Below are positions 1-11,626 of a stretch of DNA of 64,000 nucleotides, one piece after another. Position 1 is the stretch's first letter. The number at the start of each line of letters is the position of its first letter. The stretch covers positions 11,112,001 through 11,176,000 of the forward strand of contig OY728142.1 in the NCBI GenBank assembly GCA_963277665.1, written 5' to 3'. Source of the DNA: Viscum album. Its lineage: Eukaryota > Streptophyta > Magnoliopsida > Santalales > Viscaceae. Below the pieces are notes generated by a model. The model was not told the origin of the DNA. It worked only from the letters and a program-made list of their open reading frames with translations, and did not search any database. The position numbers and the translations under genes are program-made.

Positions 1-2295
1 AACATGACTGGAAATTCACCTTTCGCTAGTTTTTTCTCATATTCAGCACTTCCTCTTTATCATTCAATGAAGATTGTTCTACCCGATTAGACCAGAGATG
101 GTGCTTCCTTGTTGCTTCATCAGATTCAACAAGATCAGTAGAGAATTCACTGATCAAACTAGAAGATGAATGACCCAGGGGTGGTACGGAGAATGACCTA
201 CACCCCGAGCTATCTTCTTATTGAGAAAGTATTTCACCTACTAGCGGTAAAGCATCAGACATAACTGGATTCACATTTTCAAGCGCCTCAAGATAAGAGG
301 TCTTTCTCATTACTACATTGTCCATTGGAGCATTTTACAGGCAATGTGAATTACTACTACGAAGAGGACTTTCACAGAAAAATTCATTATCATGGGGAGG
401 ACCACCATGGTGGGTTACAACAAAAGATGAAACCTCTTGCTCCTTAGTCTTCTGGCCACACAGAGGGTTATCGTGGCTCTCATATGAAGATGATACTTTG
501 AGATTGACCAAACTGTCATGAATCAAGCCTTAATGAGGAAGTTTCTAATGAAGAGCTTCGGAATTAATGTTCCCACTATTGGGAACTGAGAGAGTAGAAT
601 CTTGAGTCGTAACAGATAATTGTCCGAGTGCATCAAGAACTCCAGCATCGAGAAAGGCCTTGTTACAGATTGGCTCTTTATTTCTTGACTGTGCTAAATG
701 GGTCTTCTTCTTAGATGCCTTCTTACTCACTTTGGGAACCACCTGTTGATGAAAGTGGTTATTATGGGCAGGTGTATGTGCCTGCCCAGGAGAAATAGTC
801 AGGTTAGAATGATTATCTCCACTCAAATCAGGTGTATGTGCCTGACTTGGTTGTCCGTATGACATGGGGGAGTATGCCCCACAACCCTCTTGGACTGGAA
901 CAGAGGTGTGTGTCTGTTCCAGAGTGAACTGTTGATGTGTCACTCCACTAGTAGGGATATATTTTCATTTCTTTCCCTATGATGCTGCTGAAGCTGTTAT
1001 AATATCCTGACATGCATCCAGAATATGAGCAGGTATTTGCTTCTGCTCTTTCACCATTGTTAGAATGTGTTTGGTGACTTCAGCTGTCAGAATGGGAATA
1101 TACTTCCATTTTGTGCTTGGAGTAGGTGTGTGTTCCTGCTCCTGTCCTCCTTTTCCTTCTAGTGAATTCTAACAGTACTCATGTGTGGGGGCAGAGAGTT
1201 GAGTCTGCCTCCTGTTTGTCATTAGGGATTTCCAATTGACTTCTCCGGGTGCTACCAAACGAGACTGTTGGTAGGCTTGATCAACACTAGCAGGTGTATG
1301 TGACTGTGGATTGAACTCCGCCAAACATGGTTGATGAACTTCCTTAAATTCTAGCAGATGAGGCTGCTGGAAGGATCGATGAGTGTAAGCATGTGTATGT
1401 GCCTGTTTACCAGTTATCAACACATTTGGTTGGCAGGCATCATCGTATGTAGTCAAACGAGCCTGTTGACTAGCTGATGATTTATAAACAGGGGTATGTT
1501 CCTATCTATAGTACTCCGCCATAATTGTATGTTGGGATTGGCGTGTTGTTGCCAGAAGAGTCTACTGGGAAGTAACATCAGGACATACAGGTGTGTATGC
1601 TCGCTCGTTATTTGCCATCAAGTTGGTTTGATGGACTTCTCCAGAAATGGAAGAGATAAGAACCTACTCAATATTGACCGGTCGTTGCCTCTAGTGGTTT
1701 GTCTTACCTGCTCGGGTTCGAGGAACCTGAGCCGAACACCTGGAGACGACACCCTCATCATGTAGAGGGCGCACTGCCGCATGAGTCTGGTGGCGATTGT
1801 TGGTGGGAACCCTTGGGAAGGACTCCTATTTCCTTGAATTAAGGCCTTGAGTGACCTTCTCATTCACCTCCCCAGAATATGGGAGGGAATGGTGATTGAG
1901 TTTCGGGGATAACGACCTGAAACGGTTGGAAATAGTGGTTGGAACCACCTACTTCTTGATCGCTGTTCGTTGTTTTCGGACAACCAGGGTGAATTATTGA
2001 CTTGGAGGGCTTTCCTAGCGGCCTCCAGAGTTGGAATGGTACCGTGTAGATGGTTTTCCTTAACCAGTGCATTTGATACCCAGCATTGAAGACGCTGAGT
2101 AGGTGATGTCATCCTCAGAGCGGATGGCGATCCAGTAGGAGTAGCAGTAGAGGTATTCACAGCAGATGCATTCACAAGTGTGAACTTTAGAGAAGCCATT
2201 TCTGTAATGCAGAAGATCTTGGAAAAGAGTTCCTGTTTGATATAACAGACATAATCGAGATAAGTTCGGACACTACATCTTTTGGATGAGCACAT
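1..2295 (-). pseudogene. Broken Gln/His-rich protein-coding sequence, family unknown
   Basis: Read on the minus strand from about 2295 to 1, several stretches look like protein rather than noise, but they are separated by stops and frame changes. The first (2295-1864) holds the segment MASLKFTLVNAS and a Ser/Thr/Pro-rich part. The stretch 1490-1169 and the stretch 943-545 are rich in Gln, His, Pro and Thr and share the repeated motif QAHTPA. A last stretch (about 320-1) is Ser-rich and reads in one frame except for a stop near 215. No catalytic motif, zinc knuckle, signal peptide or membrane segment is visible, and I do not recognise the family. It could be a dead host gene fragment, sequence captured by a transposon, or an accessory reading frame of the minus-strand LTR element to its right. 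It cannot encode one intact protein as it stands. Its left end runs out of the window. Confidence 0.4.
769..1606 (-). repeat. Degenerate coding repeat, motif QAHTPA
   Basis: The 16-base string CAGGTGTATGTGCCTG or a close variant recurs near 769, 829, 907, 1123, 1302, 1389, 1491 and 1589. On the minus strand it encodes Gln-Ala-His-Thr-Pro-Ala or a relative (QSHTPA, QAHTHA, EHTPV, AYTPV). Where units are well kept, a Gln-Gln pair follows about ten residues later and a Leu shortly after. Spacing is 60-100 bp or about twice that, so this looks like a decayed tandem protein repeat of roughly 30 residues. Confidence 0.55.
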
Positions 2296-3434
2296 ATGTT
2301 ATTTCTTTCTTTGTTGGCCCTCTCATTGAGTTTAAATAGGGGACTAAAAAATAAGTAAAACATCATTTTAACTTGGATAATGATTCACATCGGGTTCACC
2401 ATTTTTTGTTTCCTCTGGAAATGGGGATGACCTTGTTTGTTTAAGGTTCAAAAATTCCAATCGGTTTCTAATAGGTTTATTCGTAGAACTGGAAACATCC
2501 AATGATTCTATATCCATTTGGACCTACTTTACAAAGGTAGGTGCTCATTAGTTGTGGACCAATGAGGCTTAAGAATTTGCATTGGTTGAGAGGATGGGAG
2601 GTCAGACTCATCACACCTTTTTGGGGTTAATTATTGTCTACTCTGGGACTCTCTTTATAGATCTAAGTTATGTTCGTAAATCCTTATTACATTACCAAGT
2701 ATGAAAATGAGCTTTCCTTTAGATATGACAATCAATGATTAATATGTATAAGATTTAGAGAATCTTTTATATGTATTTTAGGTTCTTCATCGATAAAGAA
2801 TCATCTGTATTTGTTAGAGATTCTTAGTCAATGGTATCCTTAAATACATTGTATAGAGATACATTGGTTATTATGATAACCATACAGGTTTTAAAGCCAC
2901 TCAACGAGGCACTTGAAGTTTATTGTCGTTCAGAAGGACATGGATTATTTCAGAGTTGGGATCGTACCTGCATATGAGCTACCTATGTATCCTTGTTTAG
3001 AAAAAGGAATCAGAACCCACGTAGTTCGGTAATTAAGATATAGTTTAACGTCATATGAGACAAATGATAATTAATGGGTGATAGGCTTGAACCTTAAAAA
3101 GGCTTCCTACATACTCTACTTTTAAGGCAGAGATCAAAGTCCACGTATTTCGAGATAGAAGTGTGGGGTTTATGCATGATTAATGGCTCAAAGAGAGATG
3201 TCATAATTACTTTTACACTCTAAGCTCACGTGAGTCGTGATCAGTGTGAGAAACAAGTGGTATCAGTAAAACCTAAAGATTTGTGCCACGAAAGATGCAA
3301 TCATAAGGAATTATGTGGGGATTATGTATACATGACTGCCCAAATAGATAAAGATAGAGACTTATTTCAGAGAAGAAGTCCAAGAACAGGGTCCATAAAG
3401 GTATATGTGATTTTATGGAGATTTGTATTCTCTA
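2296..3434. other. Stretch with no recognisable gene
   Basis: No long reading frame, RNA gene or LTR boundary was found. A short plus-strand frame (3230-3466, 78 codons) starts here and runs into the tandem repeat, but it matches nothing I know and has no supporting context. Confidence 0.5.
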
Positions 3435-3815
3435 ACTTGGGGTTTAATCCTAAGGAAGATGCCTAAATTAGGATGAGACTTGGGGATTTACTCATAAAGA
3501 GGATGCCCAGATCAAAATAAATTAAGAATGGTTAAGAGAAATTAGAACTGGGGCTTACTCCTGAGAAGGAGGCCCAGGTTAAAGGGACTTGAGAACTGAG
3601 GATTATTCCTGAGAAGGAGGCCCAGGTTAAGGGAATTTGGAATTTGGGACTTACTCCTAAGGAGGATGACCATATTTTGGAACTTGGACTGGGGATTACT
3701 ATTGAAAAGGAGGCCCAGGTTAGGGGACTATTTCCTGGGGATTACTTTTGAAAAGAAGGCACAGGTTTAGAGAACCTGAACTGGGGATTACTCCTGAAAA
3801 GAAGGCACAGGTTAA
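3435..3815. repeat. Tandem array, about eight units of 45-70 bp
   Basis: Each unit follows the pattern CTGGGGATTACTCCTGA, then AAAGGAGGCCCAGGTTA with variation. Units begin near 3438, 3480, 3550, 3597, 3646, 3688, 3736 and 3780. The later units share AAGAAGGCACAGGTT in place of AAGGAGGCCCAGGTT, which suggests that local duplication produced the two versions. Confidence 0.75.
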
Positions 3816-4039
3816 AGATCTTCTCATCTTAAAGGATGAGGTTGAATGAATGAAATCTCTCACCTTAGTGACATGAAGATATGTAAATCACTAGGTTTTG
3901 AGAGATGTTCCATAGAATTCATTTCAGATAAGGAAACCAACCAAGGAATCATTCCATAAATGGATTTGAAGAGGATTCTGAAGGCTAAATCTTGAAGAGG
4001 AGATGTATATTTGAAGAAAAGAGATTAATGGACAGGAGG

Positions 4040-4565
4040 GGCACCCAAAAGAAGGTAGGCGCGCAGGTCCTGTTTGGGCGCATAGGTCCTGGCCGCACAG
4101 GTATACCTGCACGACACATAGATACTTGCGCGATGGTCAACCCATATGGTAATACTTGGGTGAGGCTTGGATCAAGCCCTTAGTATTATCACTAAAGACT
4201 TTTAAATGAGTTGCGTGCAGGTTCTGTTGAAGGGATAAGGCAACACGCAAGTGTCTTCATTTCCATGAAGGGTTAGACACTAGGCGCACATGTGTTGATG
4301 AATTTTAACACTTAGGCCTTGTTCCCCCTCTTTAGATCTTTCGTTCTAGGTAAGAAATTACCTTAGAAGTGTTCAGAAGGCTTTGAGAAGAGACTAGGCC
4401 GCCGAGACCTCAAATCTGAGTTTCTGAATTTTTTGTCCTCGAAATGGGGGGCTTACAAGGGGTATTTATAGGCCTTTGAAGACCTTGGGAGAAAATAACG
4501 TAGGGCGCACAAGTCACCTGTGCGACCAATATAAGGCACGCAAGTATAATTGCGCGACCCATGTG
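4040..4565. repeat. GC-rich patch of short inverted repeats
   Basis: Two blocks (about 4040-4290 and 4500-4565) inside an AT-rich LTR are full of short near-palindromes built on GCGCAC/GTGCGC and CAGGT/ACCTG, such as CAGGTATACCTG at 4098-4109. One block lies on each side of the minus-strand TATA box. Confidence 0.6.
4463..4470 (-). promoter_or_regulatory. LTR TATA box
   Basis: TATAAATA on the minus strand, followed by a C-rich segment, as in the other LTR promoters in this window. It lies about 290 bp from the LTR start at 4757. Confidence 0.6.
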
Positions 4566-4757
4566 TAAACAAATCCTTGTTCACGCCTTTATCAATTTTT
4601 GATGTTTCTTCAAAGGATGAAACACTTTGGAATAAGGTATTTCCCTTTTTCAGTCGTTAGACTCTATGACAGAAAGGAGCATCAATAGAGTGTAAAACAT
4701 GTTATAAAACATGGTATTAGTTTAGAAAAAATTATTCCAAAATCTTGGGATGTTACA

Positions 4758-4769
4758 TTCCCCCCCCTC
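4758..4769 (-). other. Polypurine tract before the minus-strand LTR
   Basis: The minus strand reads GAGGGGGGGGAA directly before the LTR start TGTAACATCC. This is the plus-strand primer position of an LTR retroelement, so the LTR to its left is a 3' LTR and the internal region lies at higher coordinates. Confidence 0.65.
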
Positions 4770-6363
4770 AAATAAACTGTGTCCTAATTTTTTTTATTAT
4801 TAATCACATATGAAATTATGTGAGGTTATTCTTAACATATGTATCATTTGGGATATAAATTATAATATGAAATATACTTTAATATCTTAAGTTATATTAA
4901 TTTACTTATGTTTCCTCAAACAACAATAATATTTCATACAATCATATACTCAAGTATGTATATATCCTAATTATATATTTTAAAAACTATAACTTTCCCC
5001 AAAATATATGAATCTATAAGTAATTAAATCGTAGTGTAACAATATATTCATCTATAAATTAACACTATATTTAACCCTTAAATGGTATTAATCAATAGGT
5101 CATAAAACTAGACACTAGCCAACATATACCACAATCCCAAAAATGGGATGAAATTTTGAAAAAATATCATGAATCAATTATCAATCCCAAGGTTACCAAT
5201 ACTATCTAACTTACCTTTCCAATTTTAATCATTCCATTATTATATCAACATTAGTCATATATTAAATATAAGAGTATCCATCCCTAAATAATTTTTTATT
5301 TAATAGTATTCCCCCAAAATATAACCTTGTCATAAAATCACTTTTCAAGGATATTGATACCATTTAATATTTGTTTCCAAACCTTTAAAATTAAACAATT
5401 GAAGAAAAATCCTTATATGTTGCACAAAATACACATAAATTTTTGAATATAATAGAATATCCTTGATAAATATCAATCACTAATGAAAATAGCTAAGATA
5501 ATAGCGATTTATTTTCTATTAGGATATCAACCTCACTACCCTAGGTAAGATTAGGAAAATAAAATTTTCCATAATAATAGGAATATATTAAAATTATCAG
5601 CCATTTAAGTTTTATTCATTTTTAAGTTATAGGAAATAGTGGTTTATGTCTATATACCTTTATCAAATTCATTTTTGTGATCCTATTTTAAATAAATACT
5701 CAAACCTAAATGGTTATGATAATATCGAAAATATGAATATGAAAACATCAATAAAAATATGTATTCCCCTATAAAACCTTCTTTTTTAATATTTAGTACT
5801 TTTTATTCAACCTATGGATCCATTTTTTCGATCCTTGGTGATCCATGGTCATTTTATTGTTTGGTTCTCTAACCTAACTAGTTAAAATTATACTCAAATC
5901 CTTTATAATGGTTTATAAAGATAATGTGATTAACCAAAGTATATCCACTTGGAGTGTTAAACCCAAAGTGTAGTTAGGACTCTTTGTTATGAACTAAGTG
6001 ATGATTGAGTTAATACCCAATCCACCCCTTTTATGGTTATTATACCTAGGTACATCTGTTTGAGATTCTGCATCCACTCGTAGAATCTAGACCGGGATAT
6101 CATTGCTCAAAAAACCACATACTCAAAACTTCACCAAAATTACTAAATGTAACCATACAATTATAATTATCCCTTAAACTCACTAAATTTCTATTATCCC
6201 AATCAATAACTAACATAAAATATTCAATGTTACCTAAAATAACCTAAAGGGTAATCTATACCTTTGAAATCATGATCAACCTTAACTTATCATCATTTGA
6301 TGACATTTTTAACTCTTAAACTATAATAAACAAATAAAATCCTAATATATAAAGTTATTTAAA
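4770..6363 (-). other. AT-rich non-coding stretch between PPT and PBS-like site
   Basis: About 1.6 kb with no reading frame or retroelement domain on either strand. If the polypurine tract at 4758 and the PBS-like site at 6364 belong to one element, this is the internal region of a non-autonomous element. The poor match between the flanking LTRs makes that uncertain. Confidence 0.4.
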
Positions 6364-6380
6364 CCCTACTTTGATATCAA
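6364..6380 (-). other. PBS-like site, minus strand
   Basis: The minus strand reads TTGATATCAAAGTAGGG, resembling the initiator-tRNA-Met primer site (TGGTATCAGAGC) with mismatches. It sits directly downstream of the minus-strand LTR 3' end. Confidence 0.35.
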
Positions 6381-8639
6381 CCATGACAAATCATAGATGT
6401 TTCCATCTGAATTACACAACTTTAATGAAAATATTGAATTATAATACATTTACATGAACTTTTAGGGTTAGAATTTTAAAGAATTAGGACAAAACATTAA
6501 CTAAAAAAACTCATGTATTTTTTCAACTGATAGAATATTTTACAATATATAATAAATTAATACATATATAATAAATCTTCAACATCTCCCACAAATTCTT
6601 CACAGAAGATACTCTTCTAGACACATCATACATGTTATTTTCTTCTTAACCTGGAGAAATGGAAACATAAGAAAGGTGTTTGGTCTGATGCTCAGTAAGG
6701 GTAAACATAAGTGATAATAATAAAATATGATAGTAGAGTATAATATGAGCATATATGTATAATAAATATATATAATAATGTTATACCTAATAAATTATAG
6801 ATCACAAATCATGTAATAAGGCATGAAATAACATAAAATTGTGGAATATCTTAGATAAGAGGCATAAAAATGGAATGTAACATAGGCATAGATAAAAAGA
6901 AACTTATATTGGTGTAATGATTATAATAAAAGAAAATATTTTTTGAAAACTCATTATTCCCAAGCCTATGTGAACAAACACATTATGATTATGACTGAAA
7001 ATCTGAGTAAACCCATTATTACCACACCTATGCGAACAAATTCACTATATCCATGCCAAACTATCTCATGAGATATCAAATTAAACCAATTCATTAGAGG
7101 GGTATATAAGACCCTACCCATCATCATCCATACATATATGTTCCATAAGAAATCAATCATTCATCATAAAGAACCCATGAAAAGAAAATGGGTTTCGTAA
7201 AATTTTCAAATGGTATCACATAAAAATACTTCAAGATTTAGATCATTTGATACCAAAATTTCCACAATAGTCATAAAATGACAAACCCATGGAAAAAATG
7301 GGTATAAAATAAAATTAAGAATCTTTCTAGGTAAATACTTGTAAAATAAGACAACAAATGGTATTTACATCATATAAATAAAGGTTATACATTTTAGTCA
7401 ACACTTCCCTAATGAATCAATGTATGGGTAACTAGGTGAACACCCCTCAATTGAAGGAATTAAAATAGGGTAATCAAAAATGAAAGACATTTGATAAAAA
7501 TTTATATCTATTCATAGTGTATGATTAGGAAAAGAAACCATAGTGATGAATCATTTATTTGATAGAAAATAACATTACATAATCCATCCAAAGAAATAAG
7601 CTGGATGGTATAATTTTAAGAATATTCTAAATCAATCATAATATATGTCAAAGGAAAATGGTTTAGATAAAAGACACTTTTTATGAGTTTTTGAAAAATC
7701 AACTTGGAAATAAGAAATATCCTTGATCTTTTGAAATAATTTTAAAATAAATATTTAATAAAATTTGAAGAAAAATAATTTATTTTAGAAAATATAAAAA
7801 CATAGAGATAAAGTTTAATATAAAATGACAAATATGACATAAATATATGTTCACATGAAAACTTTAAAAGAGTGTCTTTTGTCTAAAAAACCCATACAAA
7901 AAAAAAATTACAGTGATTTTATTTTAAAAAAAAATTCAATGGAAATCAAGATAGTTGAAAACGACATTTTTAAATTTAAAAAAAGGGATATCCACAAATT
8001 ATGGAGTCAAAGATAAAATACGAGTGAAAAAGAATTTAATTTTTATTGTATTAAAAATACCTTTTTTGAAAACTACATCACTTAAAAATATTATATAAAT
8101 TACAATTTGATACAAGATAAATATGATTTTTTTTCCAAGTATAAACAGAGGGGGATAAAATGATTGTTATATTGGGAAGATATACTATACAAATTCCCTA
8201 GATGGGTTATCACATTTGAGAGATCTTGATTTTAAAATGAGTTTGGGAAAATAAACCTTATGACATAAGTATCATTTAAATCAAGTCCATTAAAGTAGAA
8301 ATATATTCGAATTGAAATTAAAATACCATGAATAAAATATAATTCATGATATAATATAAAAAATAGGTTTTATATCTACCATATAAAATTAAATTGGTGC
8401 ATAATAAGAAGAAGGTATTAAGAAATTGGAATTGAGACCAAGAAACGCTTTCAAGTAAGATAATATCTGAGGTAAGAATAATTTGATAATGAGTTTATAA
8501 GGAAGAATTATAAAACCCCTAAAAAAGAGTTAATATATTAAAAACAATTCCTTAGGTATAACGAATCAATCGTGGAACAATAGGGTTTAATAAGAAAGCC
8601 TGTAACTGAAAAGAAGGAAATCGAGTCAGCAAAAATCCT

Positions 8640-9210
8640 TATAGATTTTTTAACTTTTGAGTCAAAACCCCATAATATATTGAACACAAAATATAACATT
8701 TAATATAATTAAATATAATATAATCATGATATAAAATGAAAATTGGGAAATAAGTTCCCCATATGAAATAAAACATGGTGTATAATATAAACATGTCTCA
8801 TGGAATTGAAATTTGAGACAAAAACCCTTACAATATTAGAAAATTTTGATTCAAAACACCTTAAAGGATATTGTTTAAAATTAAACATTATGTACCATGA
8901 ATAATAATATTATAATTATAAAAAATATTAAATGGGAAGTAGATAAAAAAATCCAAATAAAACATGGAGTATAATATAAAATATGTCTCAAGGGGTGAAA
9001 ATTGAGATAAGGAACCCTCATAGCTTCTCTAACTTTTGTGTTGATACCCCATGAGAGAAAGAACATGGAATAAAAACTTTAATATCATTAAATGTAAGAT
9101 AATAACTATATAAAATTAAAATGGGGAATTAAGTGCACTATGAAAAATAAAACATGATTTATAACATAAACATGCCTCAAAGAATTGAAATTTGAGACAA
9201 CGAACCCTCA
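8640..9210. repeat. 190-bp tandem repeat, about three units
   Basis: The block AAACATGG-TGTATAATATAAAC-ATGTCTCA-GAATTGAAATTTGAGAC recurs with AACATG at 8771, 8961 and 9151, a spacing of 190 bp each time. It lies inside the minus-strand LTR. Confidence 0.75.
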
Positions 9211-10467
9211 CCTTGTTTCACCACTTAAAACAATGTGCTCTAACCTACTGTATAACAAAAATAACTATATTAATATTCTATTTCAAAACCTTAATAATAT
9301 AAATTACCTTTTATATACTTAATTTATGATCATTCATTATGAATATATTAGTAAGTTATAACTTATTTTTATTATTGAGTGTTTATAAATTTAATTATTT
9401 CATACATACTTTATGATGCCGATTTCAGTACCAATTATTTGATAAAAAGTTAATAATTCCTAGATAAATAAGTGAAATATAATATATAAATTATATTTAT
9501 TTATAAATATAACATCTTATTCCCTAAGTGTTTTAGTTTTGTTTCATTAAAACTAAATCAGTGTCGGCTTATTTCAGAAATTTTAGAGATCAGAGATGAT
9601 ATTTTATTAATAAGTTAAATATTTAACATAAAATTTTCAGAACTGTAGAAACATAATTATTTTATTATTAAATTATAATAATTTTAGTATGTATGTTTCC
9701 ATATTCATCCATGATAGAGTTGTATAACATCATTCATGTAGGTGGTTAAACCGACCCAAATGAGAACAAACTCTAGCTCGATGGGTGAGTATGGTCAAGG
9801 ATGTGCATAATATGATTATAATAGAATAATAATGATATTATTTATATGTTTTTAATTTGGTTAATCATATTTTAAGTTGTTTTTATAAATAATGAAAATG
9901 AATATGAAAAATGAAAAACGTCCATGGAGGCGGTAATTCGCACAACACACAATTCATGTTTTTATTTCTTAATGAATGAGAGGGAATGGAGGTGGATTAT
10001 AATTTGTTTATTAATAATCATAATAAAATAATATATAAAAAATTTATTATTTAATTCCATCATGGTAAAAAATTAAAGTCTTCACTTCGTAAATGTGATA
10101 ATCCATGCAAATGCATGATGAATGTTATTTTTTTCCTAAGTGGATTGGAAGGAATAAACAATGGTTTTTACATTAATATAATAACATTTAATAATATTAA
10201 TAATAATTAATTAATTATATTAGAATGGATTTTTGTGGTGTTAAAATAAGAAATCATGGAAGAAAATATTAAGATAAGTGAGACACTTAGGAAGAAGAAA
10301 TTAATATTCTCTTGAAAATATCGTTGTTTTTTGAAGGGGTTTGGGAAATATTAAGGACATGATGGGTCAATAAAGTGGTGCAGGGTTCTAGGGGAGGTGA
10401 AATTTGAGATTTTAAAGAATAAATTTGAAGGAATAATGGTGGCATTAATGGGTGGAAAATTTCCCCC

Positions 10468-10473
10468 TTTATA
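10468..10473 (-). promoter_or_regulatory. LTR TATA box
   Basis: TATAAAG on the minus strand about 1.15 kb from the LTR start at 11626. The position agrees with gypsy-1, whose TATA is about 1.25 kb from its LTR start. Confidence 0.5.
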
Positions 10474-11626
10474 AGTGAAGCGAAGTTTAATTTTGGGAGT
10501 ACCCATTAATTTTCAATAATGGAATATTACTATTCAAGGTTAAAAGGTTTTAAAGGTAAAAAATATTAAGTGGAGATATTTATTGGCCCTATAATTTTCT
10601 CCACCACTCATTTTAGAGATAAATTGGAGTGATTTAAGATGGTTTATTTTTTTTTACCCTTTTAAAGTTTACCCTAATGTACTTTTACCTTGGTAATAAA
10701 TTTCTAACTTTGATAACTAATTTTAATGAGAAAAAAATTAAAAATTACCATATTAAATAATTTTAAAATTTTTATTTCAAATTTTAGAATTATTTTATCA
10801 AATAAAATTTATAAGGGTGTGAAATTTTAATTTTAGAATAAAATCATAAAATAGTTTTTAGAAAAAGTGCGTTCTTAAGTTTAAAATTAACGTGTAGGTT
10901 TAAATCATAAATGTTATTAAATTACATAAAATATATTGGTTTATTATAAAAAATATTTTTTTTCTTTCAAGGGAATACAAAACTGGATTTTACCACAAAA
11001 ATATTTAATAAAAAGAAAAGACCAAAAACTATTTTTAAATTATAATAAAATGTTACTTAAATTCTAAAAATTAAACATCAGTTTTATAAGTTCAAAATAA
11101 TATTTTAAAATACATAGTTTTACTCATTAAATAAATATTTAGTCAATTAAAAAGGTTTTTAAACTTCTACATCTTTATCATATATTGATAAAGTCATAAA
11201 ATTTTAAATTTTAGTAAAAACTATATTTTTCACTATTCACCTAAAAATAAATTAGTTTTAAAAAATATAAAAAATCCATCATAATAGAATATTTAAATGA
11301 TAAATTAAAAAATTAATTTTATTTTAAAAAATTAAAAATTGAAAATTTATAAATTTATTTTTTAAATGAAAATAAAATATATGAAGAAAAATCGCTTTTA
11401 TTGAAAAATGAACTTTTAAAAATTTAAGTGTTCTTAATCCTATTTTGTATGAATTTATAATTAATTAAATATTTTTATTTACCATAATTTTTATTATTCT
11501 TAACTATTCTTAATAATATCCATCTAATATGTCGTAACTCATTTTTGTTTGGTGCTGCGTGTGAAACAAGCTATCGAACATGATTTTTATTTAGAAAAAA
11601 ATATTTCAAAATACCGGGTCATTATA

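Larger units (their letters stand above)
3816..4757 (-). repeat. 5' part of a minus-strand LTR (far end not found)
   Basis: On the minus strand a purine tract (4758-4769) is followed directly by TGTAACATCCCAAG, the usual start of a plant gypsy LTR; gypsy-1's right LTR starts TGTAACATCCCAAG too. A TATA box lies about 290 bp in. The far end was not located; 3816 is only a working limit set by the tandem array. The first 48 bases align to the minus-strand LTR start at 11626 at about 35 of 48 positions, after which the two diverge. Confidence 0.55.
6381..11626 (-). repeat. Very long minus-strand gypsy-type LTR, about 5.2 kb
   Basis: The layout matches gypsy-1's LTR read backwards. The segment near 6466-6500 matches the 3'-terminal segment of that LTR (AGGTTTAGAGTTTTAGATAA-like); CTCAGTAAGGG appears near 6690; GTGTATAA...TTGAGAC...CCCTTAC appears near 8780-8830; a CATGGAGG module appears near 9925; a TATA box lies at 10468-10473. 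The start on the minus strand is TATAATGACCC at 11626, probably a TG start mutated to TA. Length is 5,246 bp, inflated by a 190-bp tandem array. It interrupts the left LTR of element Z at 11626/11627. I could not find a matching partner LTR or a clear TSD. Confidence 0.55.

Noticed and set aside
769..1606. Repeated CAGGTGTATGTGCCTG as a CRISPR array or transposon terminal repeat
   Set aside because: Spacing is irregular, spacers are not uniform, units vary, and the repeats keep a reading frame; a degenerate protein repeat explains them better.
2070..2085. GGTATCAAATGC on the minus strand as a possible PBS
   Set aside because: Poor match to the primer site and it lies inside protein-like sequence with no LTR end in front of it.
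3230..3466. 78-codon plus-strand open frame
   Set aside because: No recognisable domain, it runs into a tandem repeat, and the opposite-strand context is LTR-like; likely a chance frame.
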